From assembly GCA_015179125.1 (NCBI GenBank), contig WHVA01000235.1:1-64000 (forward strand): 64,000 nt of DNA. The letters run 5' to 3'. Under the pieces are notes generated by a model that was not told the DNA's origin, did no database searches, and worked only from the letters and a program-made list of their open reading frames with translations. The position numbers and the translations under genes are program-made. This DNA is from Gautieria morchelliformis (lineage: Eukaryota; Basidiomycota; Agaricomycetes; Gomphales; Gomphaceae). This document shows positions 39,918 through 50,276 of this stretch, in pieces; position 1 is the first letter of the stretch, and each line of letters begins with the position of its first letter.

Positions 39918-42002
39918 CTACAATGTACTGCTGGAATAACTTGCCAGCACGCAGGAGTGTTGTAGGTTCATCTCTCCTCTGGAAGAGACGAAATGAATGG
40001 TACTGAATTTGGGTGACCTGCCCCGTCTGTTTGGGTTGGCCTCCTGAGCACCCTCTGGGTCACGATAAGGAATACCTGGTTTCCATCCCAACTCTGCCCT
40101 GGGAAAGAGCAAGACATAGTGAAGAGAGGCATAGTTTGGATTCATAACGGATACCCTTTCGAAAGCTCCACCTTTGAGCTGGACAATAATATCCCTAGGT
40201 TCAGGGACGATGCCATCTCCAGGAAGAACCACTGCAATCTCATCTGCAGTAGGGATATTATACCTCCTAGGATCCCTGTGTTCCCTGTATGTGAGCCTTG
40301 CCTGGATCTCACCATTCTGTCCCTGATCTCTGAGCCTCTCAGCTGCTTGTTTATATATGGCGACATGAGGATTGCAGACCAGGAGCATTTCCTGCAAGTC
40401 TCCCATGACAGTTGGAGACAGACCTGGGTTACGTGTCTTCCTCTTTGCCAAAGCCAATGCTGGATCATATATGTAAAGCTGGGCATACGTTGTATCCGGT
40501 TCATGGTCTGGGAGGAGAGAGCCATGAAGATGATACAGTTCACCCTGTAGCTTGAGGACATATGGACCACGACCCGCCCAAAGCAAATCTTTATCAAAGT
40601 TGGCCCCCAAGGAAGTGAATGCAAACGCAGCATTATACTGCCTGATATTCTGGCGAAACTCTTTTGCCTCAGGGTCTTGGCCTTCTAAGAGCCGTCTCAA
40701 AGGCTGAGGGGGCGCTGGCAGCTTTGGAAGCTCCACCTTTCCTTTTATACAGCAATCACCAAAACGGTCCTCCGCATTTGTAGAGCTTTGCAGACGCTCT
40801 GCAAACCAGTGCAATGCTCCACATTTAGGACAGGCCACTTCCATGGGACCCAGATCATAAGGCTGCACATCTGCCTCAATTATTTGAGAGCGACCTAGTG
40901 GAATAGGAGGAGGTCGCTGAGCACCGCACCGAGGTCGCTGGAGACGTTGCCGAGGTATGGGGAGTGGAGGAGGCAGCTGAGGTGCAGGGAGTGGCTGAGG
41001 AGGTGCAGGGAGTGGCTGAGGATTGGGAGGTGGTGGTGGATGAGGTGGTACCAATGGAGGTCTGAGAATTGCATCTTCCTCTTGCCTGATTGCATTAGCC
41101 TGGGCCCGCAATGCTGCCACTCCTGCAGAACCCACAACAGGAGGATTAGCCCCCCGTCTACATCTATCCAATTGCTGCAATATAGCAGCCTGCTGATCTG
41201 CCTGAGCACGCAAGTCTGCAATAAATGCAGAACCTACTACAGGTGCTGGCTGTACAGGGTCTGGCTGATTTCTTCTCACGGGCTGTAACCGAGGGAGAGC
41301 TGCTCTCTGAGCAAGGAGGGCTGCCACCTGCACTCTGGGACTGGGATCAGGAGGATGTGATGGCCCAGCAACAGGTTGTTGACGTGATGATGGTGCAAGT
41401 GTGGGAGGGCGTGACGGCCCAGCAACAGGTTGTTGATGTGACGATGGGGCAAGTGGGGGAGGGAGTGATGGCCCAGCAACAGGTTGTTGACGTGACGATG
41501 GTGCAAGCATAGGAGGGCGTGATGGCCCAGCAACAGGCTGTTGACGTGACGATGGTGCAAGTGGGGGAGGGAGTGATGGCCCAGCAACAGGTTGTCGACG
41601 TGACGATGGTGCAAGCATGGGAGGGTGCGATGGCCCAGCAACAGGCTGTTGACGTGACGATGGTGCAAGAATGGGAGGGCGTGATGGCCCAGCAACAGGT
41701 TGTTGATGTGATGATGGTGCAAGCACGGGAGGGTGTGGTGGCTGTTGACATGAGGATGGTGCAAGTGTGGGAGGGCGTGGCGGCCCAGCAACAGATTGTT
41801 GAAAAGGATCGGCAACATTGCTTCCAGGAGGAGGGTGAGGGATGGCAAAAGGTGGGGGTGGAGGGGGTGACCGGTCCCGATCTCTGATACGCTCTCTCCG
41901 TTCAGTGAGTGGTGTCATTACCCCCCGGGCCTCCCTCGCCTGTGCACGCTCCTGCTGACGGTTACTCTCTGGAGTAGATGGATTCCTGAGAAATGCAGGC
42001 AT
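39918..42002 (-). CDS. Helitron Rep/helicase, N-terminal frame
   Basis: 694 codons. The first third is low-complexity, Pro/Gln/Ser-rich, with about ten copies of an 18-residue repeat (LAPSSRQQPVAGPSRPP). Then come a Pro-rich spacer, a zinc-finger-like VACPKCGALHW motif with further Cys/His near residue 400, and the Helitron-like N domain (AAFAFTSLGANFD, GPYVLKLQGELYH, NPHVAIYKQAAERL). Its last 40 or so residues are out of the sense frame; the real continuation shifts frame near 40030 into the Rep/helicase frame. Start codon uncertain; an ATG at 42002 fits. Confidence 0.85.
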   Translation of the reverse strand: MPAFLRNPSTPESNRQQERAQAREARGVMTPLTERRERIRDRDRSPPPPPPFAIPHPPPGSNVADPFQQSVAGPPRPPTLAPSSCQQPPHPPVLAPSSHQQPVAGPSRPPILAPSSRQQPVAGPSHPPMLAPSSRRQPVAGPSLPPPLAPSSRQQPVAGPSRPPMLAPSSRQQPVAGPSLPPPLAPSSHQQPVAGPSRPPTLAPSSRQQPVAGPSHPPDPSPRVQVAALLAQRAALPRLQPVRRNQPDPVQPAPVVGSAFIADLRAQADQQAAILQQLDRCRRGANPPVVGSAGVAALRAQANAIRQEEDAILRPPLVPPHPPPPPNPQPLPAPPQPLPAPQLPPPLPIPRQRLQRPRCGAQRPPPIPLGRSQIIEADVQPYDLGPMEVACPKCGALHWFAERLQSSTNAEDRFGDCCIKGKVELPKLPAPPQPLRRLLEGQDPEAKEFRQNIRQYNAAFAFTSLGANFDKDLLWAGRGPYVLKLQGELYHLHGSLLPDHEPDTTYAQLYIYDPALALAKRKTRNPGLSPTVMGDLQEMLLVCNPHVAIYKQAAERLRDQGQNGEIQARLTYREHRDPRRYNIPTADEIAVVLPGDGIVPEPRDIIVQLKGGAFERVSVMNPNYASLHYVLLFPRAELGWKPGIPYRDPEGAQEANPNRRGRSPKFSTIHFVSSRGEMNLQHSCVLASYSSSTL
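41340..41800. repeat. 54-bp coding minisatellite in the Helitron
   Basis: Eight to ten tandem copies of a 54-bp unit containing GGCCCAGCAACAGGTTGTTG and GTGCAAGTGTGGGAGGG. Unit length is divisible by three and gives the 18-residue Pro/Gln repeat of the encoded protein. Copies differ by a few bases. This explains the long overlapping frames on both strands here. Confidence 0.9.
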
Positions 42003-42164
42003 AAGAGTAGAGAGAGAATCAAGCTGTCAATATCAGACTTACATTGCAAGCAGACCAAGGCAAACTCAGGGGAATCTATTGACCTCTATTTAAAATAGGC
42101 CAAAAAAGTGAAATGAAATGACAATATTTACCAGAGGGACAGCAGAGCAACTGACCTTAATATT

Positions 42165-42510
42165 AATACCTAAAAAAGCAGAAACAGGAGCACAAAACAC
42201 ACCAGGATAGAGGAATCACACAGGAAGGATGGACAGGGCAGAGAGGCCTGAAAAGAGCCTAAAAAGGCTAAAAAAAGCGAAATTGTTATCAGCAATAATA
42301 ACATAATAAACATCAAAAAGACATACCAGGATAGAGAAATCACAGGAAGAATGGACAGGGCAGAGGCCTGAATAGAGCCTAAAAAGGCTAAAAAAAGCGA
42401 AATTGTTATCAGCAATAATAACATAATAAACATCAAAAAGACACACCAGGATAGAGGAATCACAGGAAGGATGGGGGCAGAGAGGCCTGAATAGAGCCTA
42501 AAAAAGCTAA
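42165..42510. repeat. Tandem repeat of about 125 bp, three copies, in the Helitron 5' region
   Basis: Three copies of a unit running CACACCAGGATAGAGGAATC...GAATAGAGCCTAAAAAGGC...AGCGAAATTGTTATCAGCAA...ACATCAAAAAGACA. It lies between the coding region and the GC-rich 5' terminus, in the place where the 523-900 repeats lie in the related fragment. A low-complexity TAAAAATAAAATA tract follows at 42535-42640. Confidence 0.88.
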
Positions 42511-42997
42511 AAAAAAAGCGAAAATAAATAGGAATGATTACAAATAATAAAATATCAATTAAATAATAAAATAAATATAATAATAATTAAAAATAAAATA
42601 AAAATAAAAATAAAAATAAAATAAAAAATAAAAAAAAAGTGTGTCAGAGAGATCACACATTACAATGATAAAAGAGAAACTCACCAATAAAGCACAGTAG
42701 CACTAAGAGATAGAGGGCCAGGGATGAGAGGGCCAGGGATGGTGGGAGGAGGGAATGATGATGGTGGGAGGAGGGAAGAGGGGGTGGGAGCGGCTGCGCA
42801 GCGTTTGCCAGCTCACCCAGCGCTAGACCGGCAACTGGTTCTGCACCGGTTGCCGGTCCTCGGTCTGGACCGGGGCTCGTGGCTGCGCCGCTCGCTCGCG
42901 ATTGGGCTGGGAAGTGGCGCCGGCTCGTGATTGGTTGGCTGACTAAGCTGACCAATCATGACATAAGCGACGCCCACAACCACCGTTACGGGCGCGA

Positions 42998-43589
42998 TTC
43001 ACTTTTTGATGCAGTGATACCGTGGCGGCATCAATAGTCGCACGCTGGAGCGTATTCTCGACCACTTTTTCGGCTGTGCCTCAGACTCGCCGTAATTAAA
43101 GTAACATTAATGCGGAACGAAGCTGCGGATGAGATTGACGTGGCAACTGGCACCTTCGTCCCCCACCACTAGGAGTCTAATGACCTTTTCCTGCAGTGTA
43201 TTTCGTGCAGCGTAAGTGTCAGACACGCCGCTCCAGTGAGTCCTCGAAGCAAAGTTGAAGTTTTTTTTTATATCTGGCGCTATAGGATTCACGGCCGCAG
43301 CTAGAAAGATTTGGGATAAGTAACGTTATTCGGCGGAATTTACCGCGTTCGCACGGTAAATTCAGAGCACGCGTAAATGCGGAATCAAACCAGCTGATCG
43401 GATACTTGCTCCATTAGCGCTCGGTCGTTTCGCGCAGGCCATTCCGGCGTAAAGTTCGCATGTGGGTGATGGATGCTTGACCAGTGATTGCACAGAGGAT
43501 TTACCGCTGTTATATACTGTATATCCTTTCTGTGTTGTCTTTCTTTTATACAAGGCTTGAGAGTAATCTCAAAATCATTGCCACACACT
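42998..43589. other. Helitron right flank, intergenic
   Basis: The first 96 bp complete the second copy of the repeat that also lies at 36341-36488 (GATACCGT, then GCTGGAGCGTATTCTCGACC, then CAGACTCGCCGT). The rest holds no gene I can support. A minus-strand stretch at 43175-43110 reads EKVIRLLVVGDEG, recalling a GTPase P-loop start, but without the GKS residues or any extension. Confidence 0.5.
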
Positions 43590-44700
43590 AGAAATAATGA
43601 ACATGATGTGTGTCAGGCTGTGAGTGCAACAGGATGCCTGTCAGGCTGTGAGTGTGCTAGAAATAATCAACATGATGTGTGTCAGCCGTGAGTGCGCTTG
43701 AAATAATCGACATGATGCACGTCAGCCACAAGCTTGGAATAATTGACATGATGCGTAGGCACACTTGAAATAATCGACATGCTGTGAGTGTGCTAGAAAT
43801 AATCAACATGATGCATGTCAACCGTGAGTGCACTTGAAATAATCGACATGATGCACATCAGCCACGAGCTTGGAATAATTGACATGATGTGTGGGCCTGA
43901 AATATTTGCCATGATGCGTAGGAAATATTTGACATGATGTGTAGGCGCACTTGAAATAATCGACATGATGCACGTCAGCCACAAGCTTGGAATAATTGAT
44001 ATGATGCGTAGGCACACTTGAAATCATCAACATGATGCACATCAGCCGTGAGCTTGAAATAATAAATAATTGACATGATGTATGGGCCTGAAATATTTGA
44101 CATGATGCATTCCGTGAGCTTGAAATAATTGACATGATGTGTGGGCCTGAAATATTTGACATGATGTGTAGGCGCACTTGAAATAATTGACATGATGTGT
44201 GGGCCTGAAATATTTGACATGCGTAGCTTGAAATAATGGACATGATGTGTGGGCATGAAATATTTGACATGATGCGTAGGCGCACTTGAAATAATCGACA
44301 TGATGCACGTCAGCCATGAGCTTGAAATAATTGACATGATGTGTGGGCCTGAAATATTTGACATGCGTAGCTTGAAATAATGGACATGATGCATGTCAGC
44401 CGTGAGCTTGAGATAATTGACATGTCAGCCGTGAGCTTGGAATAGTTGACATGATGTGAGGGCCTGAAATAGTTGACTTGATGCGTGTCAGCCCTGAGCA
44501 CGCTTGAAATAATCGACATGTCAGCCATGAGCTTGGAATAGTTGATATGATGTGAGGGCCTGAAATAGTTGACTTGATGCGTGTCAGCCCCTGAGCACGC
44601 TTGAAATAATCGACAAGATACATTTCAACCGTGAGCTTGAAATAATCGACATGATGTGTGTCAGGCCGTGAACACACTTGAAATAATCGACATGATATGT
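43590..44700. repeat. Interspersed-unit minisatellite (GAAATAATCGACATGATG)
   Basis: About 35 irregular units of 28-45 bp built on GAAATAATYGACATGATG plus variable spacers such as CGTCAGCCGTGAGCTT or TGTAGGCGCACTT. The same motif resumes at 46021-46140, so the array was split by the block in between. Long open frames here are by-products of the repeat. Confidence 0.88.
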
Positions 44701-45008
44701 TGTTATGTTTGGATTGGAAAGGACAGTGGCTTCAATGTATGTGTTGCATCCCCAATGAACTTGAGCCCGGTACCGTGGTGATAACCAGTTTGCGGCGTTG
44801 AGGTAGATTCAATGGCCATGTTCCTTGTCACAAGACCAGAGGAGGACGGTGAGATAATCTGAATCCGATGGAGAGCTGTCAGATGTGTCCTTTGACCTTT
44901 TAGATTCCGAGAATAAACCTTGCTTACCATTGAATGTTCCAGAGACGAGGTTATGATCAATGGCAGTTCATCTTGACTGGGTGAACTGGAAGCTTTGGGG
45001 GTACTTAA
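44701..45008. other. Unassigned sequence within the split satellite
   Basis: 308 bp between the minisatellite and the truncated LINE. No motif or repeat recognised. It could be a further 5' stretch of the LINE too decayed to see, or an independent insertion. Confidence 0.3.
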
Positions 45009-46019
45009 GACTCAACCGTGAAGAACATACCATGCAAACAAGCCTGCCTGCTCGTGCAATTGAGGACAGGACACATACTGTAAGGGCAACCCTGGCTGGT
45101 TGTGGAGATCACACTACCACACAACTGACAAGGGGAAATCCAAAGAGAAAAGTCTAAGGACCCCCAATGTCAGCGAGCCCGTATTATACTACGCTGCACA
45201 GCCAGGGACAACACTTCGCACCCGCCATCAACCCTGCATCCTCCTGACCTCCATGACCCTTGATCGACCCTTGATGCCACCTATTATGTGAGTCGCTTGA
45301 TTTCCGACACTGTTCCGAGAGTGGAAGTTGGAAATTGGAGTGGAACTGGTAAGGCGAACGGAACTGGTGGAAGTTCTCCCAGGAGCGGAATCATTTCCGA
45401 AAGCGGAGGCGGAGATGGAATCGGAACTAGAAGCGGAGTCGGAAATGGAGTCGGAACTGGGTGTGGTGTCGGAACTGGAAATGGGAAACAGGGTGTCCCC
45501 TGACACATACCGCTGAACAAGCACTTGTACAGGATCGGAAAGGCGGAATCGCCGCTGTGCCCAGCATGCAGGAATGCGCAAGAAATGGTACAGCATTTCT
45601 TATTCCAGTGCCCGGCATACAGGGAGCAAAGGAAGAGGATGGAGAGGAGGCTGGGAAGAGGTGCAAAATCCATAAGGATGTTACTAGGAGGACACAAGGC
45701 GCTGCAATATTTATTCGGCTACATACAAGATACAAGGAGGTTCGAGAAACAGTACGGAGACATCTCACTCCTGCAGGTGAAGGAAGACAAAAGGAAAAGA
45801 GAAAGCAGAAGGCGGCATGAAGAGGGGAGACAATAGCCGCACACCTCGCCCACAAAGGCACGGACACGCTCGGGGCCACGCTCTAAGAGCAAAAGCAGAG
45901 ATAGAGGTCCAAAGGCGAGAGGGAAGCAATTCAAGGAAGAGAATGTACAGACCGTCTTACATAGGGTGCTGCCCCAAAAGACGTTAAATGGGAAAAAAAA
46001 AAAAAAAAAAAAAAAAAAA
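45009..46019 (+). mobile_element. 5'-truncated Tad1-like LINE split by a solo LTR
   Basis: The 3' end of a LINE related to the full-length copy. 45018-45077 reads KNIPCKQACLLVQLRTGHI, matching ORF2 near its end. After the LTR (45078-45505) the frame resumes with PLNKHLYRIGKAESPLCPAC and the zinc motif ending FQCPAY. The 3' UTR keeps CGTCTTACATAGGG...CCCCAAAAGACGTTAAAT and ends in A27 (45993-46019). Only the last 150 or so codons remain. ORF2 sequence differs clearly from that of the 21443 copy, so this is another subfamily. No target duplication was identified. Confidence 0.88.
45078..45505 (-). repeat. Solo LTR of the Gypsy A family (copy 2)
   Basis: 428 bp, on the plus strand TGTAAGGGCAACCC...GGTGTCCCCTGACA, the reverse of the Gypsy A LTR. 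It is flanked by the exact target duplication CATAC (45073-45077 and 45506-45510). It is inserted in the coding part of the truncated LINE, so it is younger than that copy. It is shorter than the Gypsy A LTRs because a stretch with one of the GGATTTCCCCTTGTCAG copies is absent. Confidence 0.95.
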
Positions 46020-46020
46020 C

Positions 46021-46140
46021 AGGAGTGTCAGCCATGAGCCCGCAATAGTTATGCTGATGCATGCCAGGCTTGAGTACAAATAGTAGACCTGCTGCATATC
46101 AGGCATGAGCATGCTAGAAATAGTGGACATGATGCTTTGA
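46021..46140. repeat. Right remainder of the split minisatellite
   Basis: Three to four diverged units (GTCAGCCATGAGCCCGCAATAG, CAGGCTTGAGTACAAATAG, GCATGAGCATGCTAGAAATAG) of the array at 43590-44700. Confidence 0.7.
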
Positions 46141-49100
46141 CCTACACTCACATGCTGAAACATTGAGAACTTGTACCCCAGTCTTGTTATTCTTACACTC
46201 TCTATCCTCCAGAGAATACATATATCAGCTCCAATGAGTAAATAGCTTCTGCTAGTTGTATTATTCTAGGATTTATTGTAGAGATGATATGCAAGTGAAT
46301 ATACTTTTGACTCAATTAGCCTTGGCATATATATCTTTTATAGTAAGTACTGCAAAAAGCAAGGGGATAAAAAAACTATACAAAGTCACTGCAACAGGCA
46401 TCCAGAACACTCACAAAAAATCTCAGAGCCTCTGTGAACCTGCCAGCCGAGAATTTACTGGATAAGTAGCCATAAGTGCACATAAGCATAGGTGCTGCTT
46501 AAATTTACCGCCAAAATTTACTGGTAAATTTTCGGCTTGGGAGAGGTAATAGAGGCCTCATGCGCAAATATGTCTGATTAAATATATTTTATATACAGCT
46601 TAGATGGTCTCTATGAGATATTAGAATATTTCATTGAGACCTGAGCGAGCTACTCGTCGTTCATTCTGTTGCGCTGGATGCCACACGGTAAAACTCTGCC
46701 GTAGCTCATGTCACACTGTTGGAAATATTTGCACCCAGACAAACTTTTTGCAGACCAAATAATTTACACTACCAGCAACTAATAACTATTAAGTCAACAA
46801 GTCAGGGCCCAGAGACTCGTTCAAGAAAAGCACGTAATCAGATATTAATAGCTAGTAACAATAACAGTTGAACGCGGTCTGAACGCGTGTTGTTATTGCG
46901 CGATCACAGGCCACCACCCGCCTTCGATTTTTCCTTCCTGACCAGCGAGCACCTCCCATCGAAAGTCGCGCATGATCCGTACGCGTGCGCGTTTGCAGAA
47001 ACCGAATGTCGACCCCTCAACAACCTGGGTGTCCGGAGAGCATGGTGATTTTGTACCTGTGTGAGGGGTAAGAACGGGTCAAAATAAGAAAGGTGGCACT
47101 CACCAAAAACGATTGACATCCCGGTACTCCGTCGCGGACCTGTGCGTCTGCGCACCGTCCACCATCGCGTACGCTGGGGCACCGAATCAGCACAATCAGG
47201 ACACGCCCGGTTTAGGTGTGATCTCCCGCGGCCGCGCACGCTGCTGCTCGCCGTGCTCGACTACAGGGAGTGCGGCCCCGGCGCAGCACGCTCAGCGGGA
47301 CGCGCACCGCCGAGCGCAGACCTAGAGTCCGGGGCCCACGACGCATCATGTCATCAGTGCTGATGCACTCTAGGTCTGGCTCCTGAAGGCCAGGGCGTGA
47401 CGATCAACGAAGCAGCGGGGGCGTGCGCAGACAGCGACGGATGGTCGTGGGAGCGGCAAGGGAGGGGAGGATGAATATACGGCGTTGTGGGTTTCAGGGA
47501 CGAATATACGGCCTAGCGGGTTTTGCGTGTCGCTGGTGCGGCCCCAGATTGGCCCACCAGCGTCGTGCGGGATGGAAGCTGCCTGCGTCCCACCCGACGC
47601 TGGTGTGGCCCCCAGATTGGCCACACCAGCGTCAGCGTCGTGCGAGCCGCGTCCCCACTTGGTCTCCCAGCACCAGCAGCAGAAGAGCGGTGAGAGGTGA
47701 GCAAGGTCCCCTCGTCAGAGAGCGGTCACGTGCACGCATCGCGGGATAGTCCACGGGCGTCAAGGTGCCGCAGCACCAAAAAGGCCGGTGAATTTGGCGA
47801 CATAAGTACCCTAGGTCCTTTCAAAGTTCTAAATTAATGTGATGCCTGGAATACACATGCCTCGTCAAGGTAGCACAACCTTCTCACCCGCACAGGCCGT
47901 CGCTAGCTCATCACAGCCCCTCTTTTAATACCCCTATTCGAGTCTTCGACCGTCAGATTCTCCACGGATCGGGGGAGTCATATATCCCCACCCGACGCTT
48001 CAGACTCCGACGGACCCCTCACCACCCACAGGCCTTCGCTAACTAGCCTTGGCCGCGCCCACTACCACCGCCGCCACAACACCCTTACCCGTGCCCTTGC
48101 CCTGATCCGCCCCCTCCCAGAGCCCCCCAAACCCCACCGCCGCCGCGCAGGCAAATACACGAAGCACGTCTTCGTGCACCTGCCCACCACGCCGTTTTCA
48201 CGCTATTGTACTCTCATGGGTGTCCTTCATTGGGTGTTCTCATCAAAGAGCAGGTGTTGGCAACCTGTGACCTTCCAAGGATTGGGCTGGGCAGAGTTCT
48301 CGCTCTGTCTGTTCACGGTGTTCGCTACCTGGCAGGCTGTATTTGGGTGAGCGCTGCCGAAGACGCAGGCAGCTAGGTGCACATATACTACACAGTTCCC
48401 TAGTTTCGTGCTCTCACAATGTGGTTAGCAAGGAAGTTGGTATACTGGCTCACCACAAGTGAGGACAGAGCCTATGCGTCAAGCATAAACAGGACTGTTG
48501 TGATAAACGCAATTATCTTACTCAAATCATTTATATAAAAAGAAACTAATAAAAAAAAGAAGAGAAAATCAAAACAAAAAAAAATCAAAAGAAACACAAA
48601 CTACATTCACGATAGACGTCGGCGCAAACGACGATCACACGAATCTTACGACACGCTATATTACCCATAGATCGGGTAGTATACAGGAGTTCGAGCGTCG
48701 GCCACGTGCGGTCGATCAGGGACGGCGCGCCTATCGGGTGATGGTATCAGCCATGACGTCGACAGGCGCCAGGCCATAGGTACCGAGGGGTACGGGCACC
48801 AAACGCCGCAGAGAATAGTAGACTGCGCAGGGGTACAGGGTGTTGTGGAGTGACCTGAGAAAGTCATCTGCAACACATATACTCAATCAGCTGCCACACA
48901 AGAGAGGCACAGAGACAGCGGCCCCATCTCCAAGCCTAGCATTTATGCTAGGCAGGGCAAATATAGTATCATTCTCTATTCTAGCTCCATGACACGTCTC
49001 ACTGGCTATTATCTCAGTATTATGTTGACAGGGGCTTTGTATACTAGGTATAGACCCTTGCTCCAAAGCCCAGAGAATCCTAACATCATCCCCATCACCC

Positions 49101-49588
49101 CATGACATTATGACTATTAATTAGTCACTCCCTAGTTACAAACAGCCTTCCCGACCCATTTATCTAGTATCTTGAGTACTAGTACTTACTACTAAAATAG
49201 TATAAATAGCTAGCACGAATGTATGAACAAAATTATCCAGAATCGATTTTTTCTGCCTCCTGAAATTGCTGTAATCTTGTTTGATAGTTACAGAGCTCAG
49301 TTCTTAACAGTTTATTCCAAATCTTCGTTGAGAGTCTACTATCACTGTTTACTCTATACTACCTTAAAAGCGAACGCTTTTGATTTGACTATCCCTTGGA
49401 TCGACACTGTTCTTCTGACGACACGGTCACGTGACCCTCATTCATCAGTGTTGTACGCACCCCGAAGAGCTTAGTCAGCACACAGAGGGGAGGCGAATAT
49501 AGTGGTTTCAACCACTAAGCAACAGATTTCATTTGATAAAAAGGCACTAATTAACATTTTAATCTAAAAAGGACGTTATCGTCAAATT
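46141..49588. other. Unassigned region, no supported gene
   Basis: Mixed AT-rich (46141-46870, 48500-48620, 49110-49588) and GC-rich (46900-48130) DNA. Short frames exist on both strands, but none shows a family motif or plausible splice structure. The GC-rich part holds two related stem-loops at 47531-47562 and 47598-47633. CCGCC- and CACC-rich stretches near 48000-48200 look like low complexity. It may include old repeats I cannot name. Confidence 0.4.
47598..47633. repeat. Perfect 14-bp inverted repeat (stem-loop)
   Basis: ACGCTGGTGTGGCC and GGCCACACCAGCGT around an 8-nt loop, CCCAGATT. A diverged sister lies 70 bp upstream (47531-47562: CGCTGGTGCGGCC...GGCCCACCAGCG) with a nearly identical loop, so the unit was duplicated in tandem. 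No element ends or coding role seen. Confidence 0.85.
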
Positions 49589-50276
49589 TGAGATGAGTAG
49601 GAGTATCTAGGGGTATTGTTGAATAGAAATATGATTCAGACTTCAAAGTGAAATTGAATCGAGTATATATCTATCTTTGAAGGAGATAACTTGGGTAGGA
49701 TATGTGCGCGGTGAGATAAAAGTAATGCAAGTAATGCCTCTTGATGTGAAGACTTGTAAGTGTCATGGGTAAGTTCAATTGACTAAGTTGGTACAATACA
49801 TGGTGTAGCTATTTATCTGTCGTGTGGAATGAGCTATGATGTAAAGGGCATGGGTATGTAGGTGGATGCGTGTATGCGGCTCGGGGGTTGGTGCGCCTGG
49901 TGCTGCGGTGGGTATGTGTCATGCGGATTGGGAAGGGGTGTGTGTGATTAAGGGCATTAGAAGTGAGATATGTATGTTCAAAAGAAGAGGGAGAAAGAAA
50001 GAAAGAGAAAAAGTAAGGATGTGTGTGATGAGCTAGCCATCGAGTTGCTCCACGGATCAATGTGTATTGGGCTCAGGCTTTGTCTCGGTTCAGGGATGGA
50101 TTTGTGTGTTGTTGGATCAGCTGTGTGTCCACGGGTTGATGGGTGCTGTGATGGATCATGTGGGTGTGTGGGTGCATGTGTGATTGAGGGGGAATCTGAG
50201 GGGTAGTGGCATGGATGTATTGCAGGTGGAAGGGGTTGTATGAAGTGAGTAATATTTTTGTGTTAGAATTGTGACA
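49589..50276 (+). repeat. Solo LTR, family Y (copy 2)
   Basis: 688 bp, TGAGATGAGTAGGAGTATC...TAGAATTGTGACA, homologous to 20586-21329 over most of its length. The flanks AAATT (49584-49588) and GAATT (50277-50281) match at four of five bases, consistent with an aged target duplication. It is more diverged than copy 1. Confidence 0.82.

Larger units (their letters stand above)
36554..42997 (-). mobile_element. Autonomous-type Helitron, 6.4 kb
   Basis: Rolling-circle DNA transposon with both termini visible. On the minus strand the 5' end is TCGCGCCCGTAACGG (42997 down). The 3' end is a hairpin, CCCGCGCGAAGCGCGGG (7-bp stem, 36581-36565), then TACCCAC and CTAG (36557-36554). It sits exactly between A and T, the Helitron target. 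It encodes a Rep/helicase protein (39918-42002 and 36718-39858), now in two frames. The GC-rich 5' region, with GCTGCGCAGCG and GGCTGCGCCGCTCGC, is shared with 1530-1815. It lies in the second copy of a repeat upstream of the DDX60-like gene. Confidence 0.93.

Noticed and set aside
41276-41848. Two long His/Leu- and Thr/Cys-rich frames
   Set aside because: They are alternative frames of the 54-bp repeat in the Helitron coding region.
43110-43175. Miro/Ras-like GTPase start (EKVIRLLVVGDEG and LIRSFVPH)
   Set aside because: The P-loop GKS residues are absent, the frame stops at once and no further exons follow. Likely chance, at best a tiny relic.
43590-44700. CRISPR-like array (short repeat with variable spacers)
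   Set aside because: Repeat and spacer lengths are irregular, spacers are themselves repeated, no cas genes are present, and the genome is eukaryotic. It is a minisatellite.
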